Source: Gibbula magus (lineage: Eukaryota; Mollusca; Gastropoda; Trochida; Trochidae). Taken from it: a stretch of 64,000 bases of DNA. The notes below the pieces were generated by a model that worked only from the letters and a program-made list of their open reading frames with translations, was not told the origin of the DNA and did no database searches. The DNA lies in contig OW388293.1 of the NCBI GenBank assembly GCA_936450465.1, positions 25,445,860 to 25,509,859 of the forward strand, in the 5' to 3' direction. Positions 45,384 through 56,598 of the stretch are shown here, piece by piece (position 1 is the first letter of the stretch; each line of letters begins with the position of its first letter). Both the position numbers and the translations under genes were made by a program.

Positions 45384-45865
45384 TTAAAAGTGCATCCATT
45401 GTGTTTTCATAAACAAATGTTGGGCTTTAATACTTTCTAACTCACCACATGTGTTGTCTACAATACAAATAAATTCACTCAGCTTGCATATTTATCCCCA
45501 ATCGCCAACTATATCATAGTTACTAGTTTCCAATTAAAACTGAGTAACATCATTATGCATTGTGCACTGCACTTTCAGTTTACATGCACAGTAGTTATGT
45601 GACCTATTAAACATAATCAACTCGATTTGTCTTATTGTCTGTTATAAATAAGATTCCAAAATTACGTTTGACGCGCGCCACACGCTGTGACTTGTCTGCT
45701 TTTCGATCAGAAAATCACTACTTTTACTTTCATATAGTCAAAATGGTAAGTCTACTATCATAAAAATGGTAGTTTTCGGTAACAGTCGGTACTTCTCGAT
45801 AAAGTAACACCATTTATAACGTTTGCAATAAGTGACCCCAACAACAGAATGGATGTACCTTTAAA
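45384..45865. mobile_element. ~480-bp TIR element, copy 2, TTAA-flanked
   Basis: Homologous along its length to 6702-7200. The ends are inverted (GTGCATCCATTGTGTT and AACAGAATGGATGTACC), with TTAA at 45384-45387 and 45862-45865. Non-coding. Confidence 0.78.
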
Positions 45866-47162
45866 TTGCTCAGTGCTTCTGTACGAGACTTGGACATATG
45901 CCAGAGTATTGTAGGTCGGACACGCTGACACAAAGAGTCAAGGTTCCCTGTTTTCTCCACTACTAATACCTGTTTCTGCTGAAAGAATTTGTTGCTTATT
46001 TACACCTGAATGTGTGTCAATCATTGACACAATTCGGTCACAATAAGACCGTAGTCCAGTCTCCTAAATAATGATTCCCTCTTGACCTCAATAATCGGCC
46101 CTCTGAATACGTTTTTAAGTTTTTGTTCTGAATGTTGAATTCTTCTTGTTGATACTATGATATATGGTACGCGCACATTTCAACAACTCGTAAACATTAT
46201 TAACTATTAAAAAGAATTCACAATTATGTGATTCTCGTAGATTGTCTGGTTTTCCGAACGGTTTGTATAATGCCACGCATGCAATTATATTAATCTTTAA
46301 TCTTATTTTTTGTTGTCTACAACTTTCATGGTAACGTTTGCTATGCATGTACGCATGTATGCATATATGCATGTATGCATGTGTAATTATATGCTGTGCG
46401 ATGGATAGCTCAATATGCTTCTGTTCTGTGAACCGTACTTCTTTTTGTAATATTATATTTATAAGGAGAAGCTTTTACATAAGAATTAACTGATGCTAAT
46501 ACTATAGCTAGTATTCAGGGAAAAAACAGTAGATATAACATATTCAGACTGCGTTTTCTCACATGTATTACCTATAAATATGTCACGTTTGTCTAATTCT
46601 CTTTATGGTAATACTGGTATTGATCTTACTTTTAATTTCATAGTTTAATTAATGTTTGAATACAAACTGTTAAATTAAACTATGAAATAAATTATAAAAA
46701 ATATTCATATATCCTAAGTTAAATGATCAAGATGCGCGCATACAGTGCATGCAAAAAGTTATATAAATTCCTTTTTCATGAATTGTTTTAATTATAAACC
46801 ATGGCACTATGCTTGCTACCAGTATGTCACTTACTGCCTAAACTACACGGGCAAAAGCAACGATAAAAACATATCTGAAAAATACGCCCTTAAAAATCAC
46901 TGTTTTGGTATCTCCTCGACATTTCGGAGGCTGGGTAGATGAACTGTTTGGACAGTCAGTGCTAGCGGTTGGATTGATTTCCCTTTGACAATTCATGCTG
47001 TAGGAACACTGGCGTTGTCATGCTTAAGTTAGCATTACCATGCTATGGCGTTGACGTTGGAGTGGTAATTATTAACACAGTTGGACATAGAAATAATCTT
47101 CTCTATTCATACCGTCATATTTGCCTCCCCCCAAACCAAGGAACCGCCACCACTTAATGGTG
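45866..47162. other. intergenic with a simple repeat and a small hairpin
   Basis: About 46341-46382 is an ATGCATGT/ACGCATGT-type repeat. About 46634-46689 is a hairpin with arms ATTTCATAGTTTAATT and AATTAAACTATGAAAT. No gene recognised. Confidence 0.45.
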
Positions 47163-47357
47163 TCAGGTTATGTACACAGTAACGTTGCAGCTATTCTTCA
47201 CTTGGACAGTAAACTTGGTCCTCGGAGAAGATCCTACTGTCACCGCCTGATCGTATCCTTCGTTCAGACCGTTCTCCAGGAGATCTATTAGCGCGAATAC
47301 CGTATTGTCGTAGTGTTGCTGTTCGCCGATTGATACGATGTCCAAGCCCAGTAAAAG
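47163..47357 (-). CDS. possible terminal coding exon, unrecognised
   Basis: From an acceptor-like GTCATCAG the minus strand is open for 64 codons to TGA, with a protein-like composition. It begins LLLGLDIVSIGEQQHYDN and continues with FALIDLLENGLNEGYDQ. The stretch is more GC-rich than its surroundings. An upstream frame (47539-47400, containing HQAELIQNMFLDYLVV) could join it if a very short intron (about 44 bp) were removed. I do not recognise a family. It may be an exon of an unknown gene or a decayed element. Confidence 0.25.
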   Translation of the reverse strand, partial: LLLGLDIVSIGEQQHYDNTVFALIDLLENGLNEGYDQAVTVGSSPRTKFTVQVKNSCNVTVYIT

Positions 47358-47586
47358 CTGATGACGTCACAAACGGCTTCGAATGTGCAGGTTAAGTTTA
47401 CAACTACTAAATAGTCCAGGAACATGTTCTGGATAAGTTCCGCCTGGTGAAGGATTGAGTATATATTCCGCAACGTCCAGTATTTTAGTCTCATAAAACG
47501 TTGTAATGCAGAAAATATTCCTCTTATTATGTATGCCACTTCTGAATGCCTTTCGACGACTTGTTAAATCGTCGTCTTCGTTCTGG

Positions 47587-47664
47587 GTACCGTTCCACTA
47601 GCCAATAATAGAAGATAGGTTTGATCTTATAGGGCTAAGATCGGTTAGTGAAACGACCCCCAGC
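47587..47664. repeat. short MITE-like inverted repeat
   Basis: TGGGTACCGTTCCACTAGCC on the left pairs with GGTTAGTGAAACGACCCCCA on the right; the whole unit is about 78 bp. Confidence 0.5.
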
Positions 47665-47818
47665 TGGACATGATGACCATCCACAGCAGGTAATCAGTGA
47701 TGTTTAAACGAATACAGTCCATCGTGGCTACAGCACGTGCTATGATCAATGGAAGCTAACTTCCAGTTCAAAAGATTCGACCATGTTTTGTAATAGATCG
47801 GTATATAGGGATCTTATG

Positions 47819-50800
47819 TTATAAACCAATAATACTTCATGTACTGAGACCCAGTAAATTACACAGCTTGTCACTTACTTCTCATTGTGTTATAAAACAA
47901 TAATACTATATGTACTGAGACCCAGTAAATTACACAGCTTGTAAGTTACTTCTCATTATATTATAAAACAATAATACTATATGTACTGAGACCCAGCAAA
48001 TTACACAGCTTGTCACTTACTTCTCATTATGTTATAAAACAATAATACTATGTGAACTGAGACCCAGTATATTACACAGCTTGTCACTTACTTCTCATTA
48101 TGTTATAAAACAATAATACTATATGTACTGAGACCCAGTAAATTACACAGCTTGTAAGTTACTTCTCATTATGTTATAAAACAATATTACTATATGTACT
48201 GAGACCCAGTAAATTACACAGCTTGTCAGTTACTTCTGATTATGTTATAAAACAATAATACTATATGTACTGAGACCCAGTAAATTACACAGCTTGTCAC
48301 TTACTTCTCATTATGTTATAAAACAATAATACTATATGTACTGAGACCCAGTAAATTACACAGCTTGTAAGTTACTTCTCATTATGTTATAAAACAATAT
48401 TACTATATGTACTGAGACCCAGTAAATTACACAGCTTGTCAGTTACTTCTCATTATGTTATAAAACAATAATACTATATGTACTGAGACCCAGTAAATTA
48501 CACAGCTTGTAAGTTACTTCTCATTATGTTATAAAACAATATTACTATATGTACTGAGACCCAGTAAATTACACAGCTTGTCACTTACTTCTCATTATGT
48601 TATAAAACAATAATACTATATGTACTGAGACCGAGTAAATTACACAGCTTGTCAGTTGCTTCTCATTATGTTATAAAACAATAATACTATATGTACTGAG
48701 ACCGAGTAAATTACACAGCTTGTCAGTTGCTTCTCATTATGTTATAAAACAATAATACTATGTGTACTGAGACCCAGTAAATTACACAGCTTGTCAGTTG
48801 CTTCTCATTATGTTATAAAACAATAATACTATAGGTACTGAGACCCAGTAAATTACACAGCTTGTCACTTACTTCTGATTATGTTATAAAACAATAATAC
48901 TATGTGTACTGAGACCCAGTAAATTACACAGCTTGTCACTTACTTCTCATTATGTTATAAAACAATAATACTATATGTACTGAGACCCAGTAAATTACAC
49001 AGCTTGTCACTTACTTCTCATTATGTTATAAAACAATTATACTATATGTACTGAGACCGAGTAAATTACACAGCTTGTCACTTACTTCTCATTATGTTAT
49101 AAAACAATAATACTATATGTACTGAGACCCAGTAAATTACACAGCTTGTCACTTACTTCTCATTATGTTATAAAACAATAATACTATATGTACTGAGACC
49201 CAGTAAATTACACAGCTTGTCACTTACTTCTCATTATCTTATAAAACAATAATACTATGTGTACTGAGACCGAGTAAATTACACAGCTTGTCACTTACTT
49301 CTGATTATGTTATAAAACAATAATACTATATGTACTGAGACCCAGTAAATTACACAGCTTGTCACTTACTTCTGATTATGTTATAAAACAATAATACTAT
49401 ATGTACTGAGACCCAGTAAATTACACAGCTTGTCACTTACTTCTCATTATGTTATAAAACAATAATACTATGTGTACTGAGACCCAGTAAATTACACAGC
49501 TTGTCACTTACTTCTCATTATGTTATAAAACAATAATACTATATGTACTGAGACCCAGTAAATTACACAGCTTGTCACTTACTTCTCATTATGTTATAAA
49601 ACAATTATACTATATGTACTGAGACCGAGTAAATTACACAGCTTGTCACTTACTTCTCATTATGTTATAAAACAATAATACTATATGTACTGAGACCCAG
49701 TAAATTACACAGCTTGTCACTTACTTCTCATTATGTTATAAAACAATAATACTATATGTACTGAGACCCAGTAAATTACACAGCTTGTCACTTACTTCTC
49801 ATTATCTTATAAAACAATAATACTATGTGTACCGAGACCCAGTATATTACACAGCTTGTCACTTACTTCTCATTATATTATAAAACAATAATACTATGTG
49901 TACTGAGACCCAGTAAATTACACAGCTTGTCACTTACTTCTCATTATATTATAAAACAATAATACTATGTGTACTGAGACCCAGTAAATTACACAGCTTG
50001 TCACTTACTTCTCATTATATTATAAAACAATAATACTATGTGTACTGAGACCGAGTAAATTACACAGCTTGTCACTTACTTCTCATTATGTTATAAAACA
50101 ATAATACTATGTGTACTGAGACCCAGCAAATTACACAGCTTGTCACTTACTTCTCATTATGTTATAAAACAATAATACTATATGTACTGAGACCCAGTAA
50201 ATTACACAGCTTGTCACTTACTTCTGATTATGTTATAAAACAATAATACTATAGGTACTGAGACCCAGTAAATTACACAGCTTGTCAGTTGCTTCTCATT
50301 ATGTTATAAAACAATAATACTATGTGTACTGAGACCCAGTAAATTACACAGCTTGTCACTTACTTCTCATTATATTATAAAACAATAATACTATGTGTAC
50401 TGAGACCCAGTAAATTACACAGCTTGTCACTTACTTCTCATTATATTATAAAACAATAATACTATGTGTACTGAGACCCAGTAAATTACACAGCTTGTCA
50501 CTTACTTCTGATTATGTTATAAAACAATAATACTATGTGTACCGAGACCCAGTATATTACACAGCTTGTCACTTACTTCTCATTATGTTATAAAACAATA
50601 ATACTATGTGTACTGAGACCCAGTAAATTACACAGCTTGTCAGTTGCTTCTCATTATGTTATAAAACAATATTACTATATGTACTGAGACCCAGTAAATT
50701 ACACAGCTTGTAAGTTACTTCTCATTATGTTATAAAACAATAATACTATAGGTACTGAGACCCAGTAAATTACACAGCTTGTCAGTTGCTTCTCATTATG

Positions 50801-51865
50801 TTATAAAACAATAATACTATGTGTACTGAGACCCAGTAAATTACACAGCTTGTCACTTGCTTCTCATTATGTTATAAAACAATAATACTATGTGTACTGA
50901 GACCCAGTAAATTACACAGCTTGTCAGTTGCTTCTCATTATGTTATAAAACAATAATACTATATGTACTGAGACCCAGTAAATTACACAGCTTGTCAGTT
51001 GCTTCTCATTATGTTATAAAACAATAATACTATGTGTACTGAGACCCAGTAAATTACACAGCTTGTCAGTTGCTTCTCATTATGTTATAAAACAATAATA
51101 CTATGTGTACTGAGACCCAGTAAATTACACAGCTTGTCAGTTGCTTCTCATTATGTTATAAAACAATAATACTATGTGTACTGAGACCCAGTAAATTACA
51201 CAGCTTGTCAGTTGCTTCTCATTATGTTATAAAACAATAATACTATATGTACTGAGACCCAGTAAATTACACAGCTTGTCACTTTCTTCTCATTATGTTA
51301 TAAAACAATAATACTATGTGTACTGAGACCCAGTAAATTACACAGCTTGTCAGTTGCTTCTCATTATGTTATAAAACAATAATACTATATGTACTGAGAC
51401 CCAGTAAATTACACAGCTTGTCAGTTGCTTCTCATTATGTTATAAAACAATAATACTATGTGTACTGAGACCCAGTAAATTACACAGCTTGTCAGTTGCT
51501 TCTCATTATGTTATAAAACAATAATACTATATGTACTGAGACCCAGTAAATTACACAGCTTGTCAGTTGCTTCTCATTATGTTATAAAACAATAATACTA
51601 TGTGTACTGAGACCCAGCAAATTACACAGCTTGTCACTTACTTCTCATTATGTTATAAAACAATAATACTATGTGTACTGAGACCCAGTAAATTACACAG
51701 CTTGTCACTTGCTTCTCATTATGTTATAAAACAATAATACTATATGTACTGAGACCCAGCAAATTACACAGCTTGTCACTTGCTTCTCATTATGTTATAA
51801 AACAATAATACTATATGTACTGAGACCCAGCAAATTACACAGCTTGTCACTTACTTCTCATTATG
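47819..51865. repeat. 71-bp satellite, 57 tandem copies
   Basis: The unit starts TTATAAAACAATAATACTAT, contains TGTACTGAGACCCAG and TTACACAGCTTGT, and ends TTCTCATTATG. The array is 4047 bp, exactly 57 x 71, so it has no net insertion or deletion. Variants alternate at fixed sites (CACTTAC, CAGTTGC or AAGTTAC; ATATG or ATGTG; CCCAG or CCGAG). Paired rare variants 568 bp apart (49034/49602 and 49238/49806) mark an 8-unit higher-order block. Another pair 213 bp apart (48182/48395) marks a 3-unit block. Confidence 0.98.
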
Positions 51866-53089
51866 GGCATATTTTACACCAATCGATATTTTCTGATAAA
51901 TGGTTATTCGATATCCGAAATGACGTAACGGGATGAGAGAATTCGTCTGGTAAGAGGGCAAATTCTGCATAGATAGCATATATGTAAACTCTTTATGGAT
52001 ATCGTCCCTCCATTGCTGTATAAAATGATATGTAACAGTTGGTTCTTCCACCATAGAAAATAGCCACTCTTTATAAACACTATCAGTATTATCAAACATA
52101 CAGGTCAAATAACAAGTGTTAGCATGGTTCGAAAACCTTGGTTTCTGCGCACTCTTAAGTTGTAATCATCACACACACACACATCCTCATTCGTCCTAGT
52201 ATTTTTTTTACCATATGCATCAACGTTGTTATGTACACATTAATTAAAGTTGTTGTTTTGTGTTATAGGAATTCGATTTAATGTACTTGTGAGAATGATA
52301 TTTTGTTTTATGTTTTTGCTCTTTAACTTCCTTACAGCAGAAAAAGTCAATGAAGTTATCAGAAAGGAGTTTACCTACCTCACCTACATGCCTGCATATA
52401 AATTGTTGTTTTTTATGAAAGTTAATTAATGTGTGAAGTATTATCTATTGCCTTGAAATTATTTTTCTGATTGATTTCATATCAATTATACAGTATCTGT
52501 AGGAATCATTGACATACAAGTTAAACTGTTTATTGACGTGATGCTTCCAACACCTTGTCCAACAAGAGGTTCACATTGTTAAATAATTGCTGTAATAAAT
52601 GCTGTGGTTTTAATAGATTTATTATATTTTTCTACAAAATGGCATGAAACATTAACACATGTTGTTATTGCGTATCCTACTGTCTATAAGTTCTTTAATG
52701 TTAGTCATAGTTACTTTTGCATAGATACAAACGGTGATGGATAAAGCGGACAAGTTTAGATTTCTAAGTTACAAAAATATGCAACCATTCTTTTAGATTT
52801 TGTAATGTTGACAATATCTTGTATCATAGTTTTCAAATTACAATATATTCTGTAGATTTTTTCAAATAATATTTGTCTTCTAAGATGCATATGGTATGTA
52901 ATTTGGTAGCAATAAGTTTTAATCCGTGACACTCGGGTCGCATCATTGCTTGTACAAACACGTATTGTTTTGATAATTGGCCGCGAGGTATTACGCTAGG
53001 TATTACACGACGGACTCGCCGTAAGCGTTTCAATTAAACAAAAGCTGTCTAAATAAACTGAGCTACCAATATGTCAATTAAGGTCATCA
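51866..53089. other. intergenic, no recognised feature
   Basis: The minus frame 51851-52108 begins at the edge of the satellite and has no recognised domain. The rest is AT-rich non-coding DNA. Confidence 0.35.
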
Positions 53090-53417
53090 CATGGTGGCTT
53101 GGTTCCTCTAGATCATACACGACGTCGTACTCCTCCACGTCGGCCACGTTTGCGTCCTCTTGTTTTCTTGTCCTCTTTCTCTGTTGCTTGTATTCACTCC
53201 GGGGTACATCCAATATATTATATTTTAACTGTATTTTACTATGGGTTTATTTTAGGTTTTAAAGTCTCTCATAACACCATACAGGGTGGCTCGTTACGTT
53301 TTATACATCAACTTTGTGATATGGGTTTTATCAGAATGTAAATATATATTTATAGTTATGTATGAATCCATTGTAATGAGGTGAGACTATAATAAAATAT
53401 CTGTCTGTCTGTCTGTC
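53090..53417 (+). mobile_element. LINE 3' end with (TCTG)n tail
   Basis: It ends GACTATAATAAAATATCTG followed by (TCTG)n, like the 3' end at 37050-37087. The 5' part has a plus frame at 53099-53341 rich in Arg-Pro and then hydrophobic residues, possibly the last piece of an ORF. Heavily truncated. Confidence 0.55.
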
Positions 53418-54466
53418 CAATGTAGGTGTTAGTGAATACCGCTGGTCATTCAGTGTACATTAGATCAATCACAGCTAAAGCCATTTCTTCCCATTTGATC
53501 ATATTCATTTGAATTCAGTCCTCAGATTTCTTTGGCCCTTTATGAATAATTGCAATCATGTAGTTATTGGAGTCGAATCATGATGTACATGGAGGCTTCT
53601 ATTGGAGTTGTTTTTGCAGAAACGAAATTAGAGGGGACATTCCTGTTTACTCATATATTATATTATTATAATGATCCAGTTGAAATGTGTTACTGAGGGT
53701 ATCATTTTGGTGACATTTATAACAAGCCGACATAGACAAGCGCACATTTATAAACAAAAATAAAGATTAAACAATGAGAAGCTAAGCTAAACAAAGATAT
53801 GAACAGCTTATGTCCCCTTTAATGTTACAAAGCGATTTTATATTTGAAGAAAACACAATTGTTTAAACGATGTGACCACGTAACAGAGAGAACTAGTGGG
53901 AGCTCACAAACAACAACTACACTTCACCTTATGATTTATGTAATCTTAAATTAGGTTATAGCTTTATCTGTCCCAACTACCCGTCGCGTCCACTGATATT
54001 ATGACGAGTTTCTATTATATGTGGACAAGGTTGTAGCAATTAATCTTAACTATTTATCATTGATTATAAATAACACCGTTTACATAAAGACAACTCTTAA
54101 ATAACCAATAAACAAATGTTAATTATGCATATATCAACATAAACATTTGTGAGAGATATGGTATGTTCAAGATGACAAATTAAGGTAAACAGAATTATAA
54201 AATCATTTTGAAAATATTGTTTAATATTGAAACATAACATGATATTTTCCTCCTCTTAGCAAGTGAGAGAAGTAACTAAGCATATTGATTAACAATTTTA
54301 TTTTCATTTTGGAATTGTGAAATTTTTTTGCCCCGGGAACAAATACTTTTCAAACGATGACTGGACATTTTAATTTGCAAATATATCTGTTGCATCACCC
54401 TTGTTGTACCGGGGAGTCTTATCTTTGTGTCCCGACTAGAGTTATCTCACGACGGGTATTTAAATA
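53418..54466. other. 5' flank of copy C, contains a dispersed repeat
   Basis: About 53500-53960 is roughly 70% similar over its best stretch to 34540-34960 (a GGAGG-TTCTAT, GAAAC-AAAT, GTTTAC series). No gene recognised. Confidence 0.45.
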
Positions 54467-54590
54467 ACCAGTTTGTTCCAGTATTATCTGACCTGCCCTG
54501 CGACTGTGACGTCACACCACGCCGTGTGCGCGCAACAGTGAGGAGCTTTGGCAAGTCTAGTATTCACTCGTAAACAGTCGTCACTTCAGC
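54467..54590 (+). promoter_or_regulatory. proximal promoter and 5'UTR of BHMT-like copy C
   Basis: 20-mer AACCAGTTTGTTCCAGTATT at 54467-54486, CRE TGACGTCA at 54507-54514 (84 bp before the ATG), GCAAGTCTAG at 54551-54560, and a TAAACAGTC block. Order and spacing follow gene A closely. Confidence 0.6.
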
Positions 54591-54603
54591 ATGGGCAGCA
54601 AAG
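54591..54603 (+). CDS. BHMT: first coding exon of a third BHMT-like copy C (partial)
   Basis: ATG GGC AGC AAA G followed by donor GTGAGC, phase 1, encoding Met-Gly-Ser-Lys. It has the same length and phase as exon 1 of A and B and sits behind the same promoter motifs. No sequence like exon 2 occurs between here and the window end, so either intron 1 exceeds 9.4 kb or only the promoter and exon 1 were duplicated. The identification rests on the promoter and this short exon. Confidence 0.6.
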
Positions 54604-55123
54604 GTGAGCCGCATTCGTTATTTACAATTAGTAACTCCACGTTACAGGTTACTTGCAATTATTTCAAAACTTGTTGTTGATAAATATCTGTTTTGTCTTT
54701 AGTTTGTCGACTGTAATGTTGTTATTTATAATAATGCATGTAATATGATAATAATACGTTAATTACCCGATTGTTAGACTCCAGTTGTGATATTGATATT
54801 GACGATTTACACTGTTTGTGAACAACCTTTTTGGGTAGTTTAATAACGTGAATATCGTTATAATGATTGTTCAGTTAAATTTGTTTCTAGTGCGCACAGT
54901 GTAACATTGAATTGAATCAGTTCTTGATGTTTTATTCCTATGTTAAATTTAGCCCTAGTCTTTCTTTTTTTCAAATGTATATAGTAAAGCTATTTAGCAG
55001 AGTTAAAACAAGTTTCAGTGTTTTCCCATCCCTATGACGCCAATGTACATAATTCACGATTCATAAACAAGACTGTATACAGTATAGAGAAATAAGAGTA
55101 TAGATTCACAGTTTGCTTTTGGG
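54604..55123 (+). other. start of copy C intron 1
   Basis: AT-rich; the first 60 bp weakly resemble the start of gene A intron 1. Nothing else recognised. Confidence 0.35.
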
Positions 55124-55200
55124 CGTTAAAGCGCTGTGGTTAGTACGTTCGGTTCGGATATCTAGTTCTGGTGTTTGAATCCCGCCAGGGTCTCGGTAAG
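55124..55200 (+). repeat. tRNA-derived SINE head
   Basis: A-box-like AGCGCTGTGGTTAGTACG and B-box GTGTTTGAATCCC at tRNA-like spacing. The arms do not fold as a tRNA. Confidence 0.5.
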
Positions 55201-56335
55201 TTTGTCGTCTTACATGTGGTGTGAACGACTATACTAAATCGTTGAATTTTATAAGGGTTTACCTTTCTAATAGTGAAGCGTCTATGATTCCAATAGGTAA
55301 CTCTGGACACTAAGTTATAAATCTTGACATAGACTTCCTCTTTTCTACACAATATAGTTTCAGTTAAGGGTTTTGAAGTGTTTTACGTCGGCTCTTATCT
55401 CAACTCCCAATGTTTGTGATGATAAAGTGTAGTTTTGTTTTATAATGCATATACCTCTAACCAAATACCGAGGGGTGGTGACAAACAAATCTTATATATT
55501 ACAATTATATATTTCACACGTTGAAAAGGGTTGCCCTCTTTACCATTCAGTTTATCAGAACGGGAGTTTTATCAAAGTTATTGTATCACCAGTCTATGGG
55601 GATTTTGTGACTTCACGAAGTAAAGGTAAAACACTCAAGCTATAGTTACGTAAAGAAGCTCAATGCTGCACGGTCTGGGTGAAGTAGATTAATTTTTAAG
55701 CGTCAATATATAGGTCGCTCTTTGGAGATAACTGTTTATTATATCGCTGAAAAAGTTAACTATACAAACTTACAAAGTGATAACAATAATCAAAAAAAAG
55801 TTTTCAATTCGTCATAACACGATGCACAACATATAGCACTAAAGATTCACAACTATCATCTGGAGATATTATTTGATCTAAGATAAAATTGTCAAGGACG
55901 TACGTTGTCGCCGTCTTGCGTTCTAATTTTTAAGAAATCTCTTATCATAACCTTTCTTACAGTCAGTCCAAAAATGACACCATTGCCCAGTTCGCTATCT
56001 CAGCAAAATTCAAAATATTCCAGTGTTGCTTATACACTGACGAGCAAAAGAAACGCCACCTCATTTTCGAAAGAGTAAGAAACACAATGATTTCGGAGAA
56101 AGCCAAAGTGCACACGTCTGTTAAGACATCAGAGTATGATACCTTTACCCTTTTGTCTGTTGAAATAATTTGGGGTGCTGAAATTGCTCTTTCAGAATCC
56201 GTATTGGCCAGAATGTTCGGCATTTTTGTGTAAAAGTTATAAAATGTTGAAATTTACTTAATAAACACCATAGAACAGGCCAATAAGCCCCAGTATATAA
56301 GTTATAAGTAATAAATAATAGTTTAGTAATTCAGA
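55201..56335. other. non-coding stretch with a single TIR-like end
   Basis: CACTGACGAGCAAAAGAAAC near 56035 resembles the terminus of the MITE at 43456 but lacks a partner. No gene is recognised. Confidence 0.4.
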
Positions 56336-56369
<34 letters not shown>

Positions 56370-56453
56370 GTGCGCTCCATGTCCTTAATGACGTACGTAA
56401 CGTTTTTTGTGTGTGTGTCAACGTACCAGATACGTTTTGTGTGTGTGTGTGTG

Positions 56454-56491
<38 letters not shown>

Positions 56492-56598
56492 CACCCACAA
56501 AACGTATACACAAAAAAAAACGTATCTGGTACGTTGACGATTCTTTTGCAGCGTGGGTTTGTTAAGACCACCATTAAGGACATGGAGCGCACGTCAGT
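56336..56598. repeat. long hairpin built of inverted arms and TA/TG microsatellites
   Basis: The outer arms CACGTGCGCTCCATGTCC (56367-) and GGACATGGAGCGCACGT (-56594) are inverted. An inner pair around AACGTACCAGATACGTTTT and its inverse ACGTATCTGGTACGTTG follows. (TA)n lies at 56337-56366, and (TG)n, (TA)n and (AC)n fill the centre. All open frames here come from the dinucleotides. Confidence 0.85.

Noticed and set aside
47819..51865. CRISPR-like regular repeat
   Set aside because: Whole 71-bp units repeat without unique spacers, in eukaryotic DNA. It is a satellite.
51851..52108. 85-aa minus ORF next to the satellite
   Set aside because: No recognised domain, its end runs into satellite sequence, and there is no splice support.
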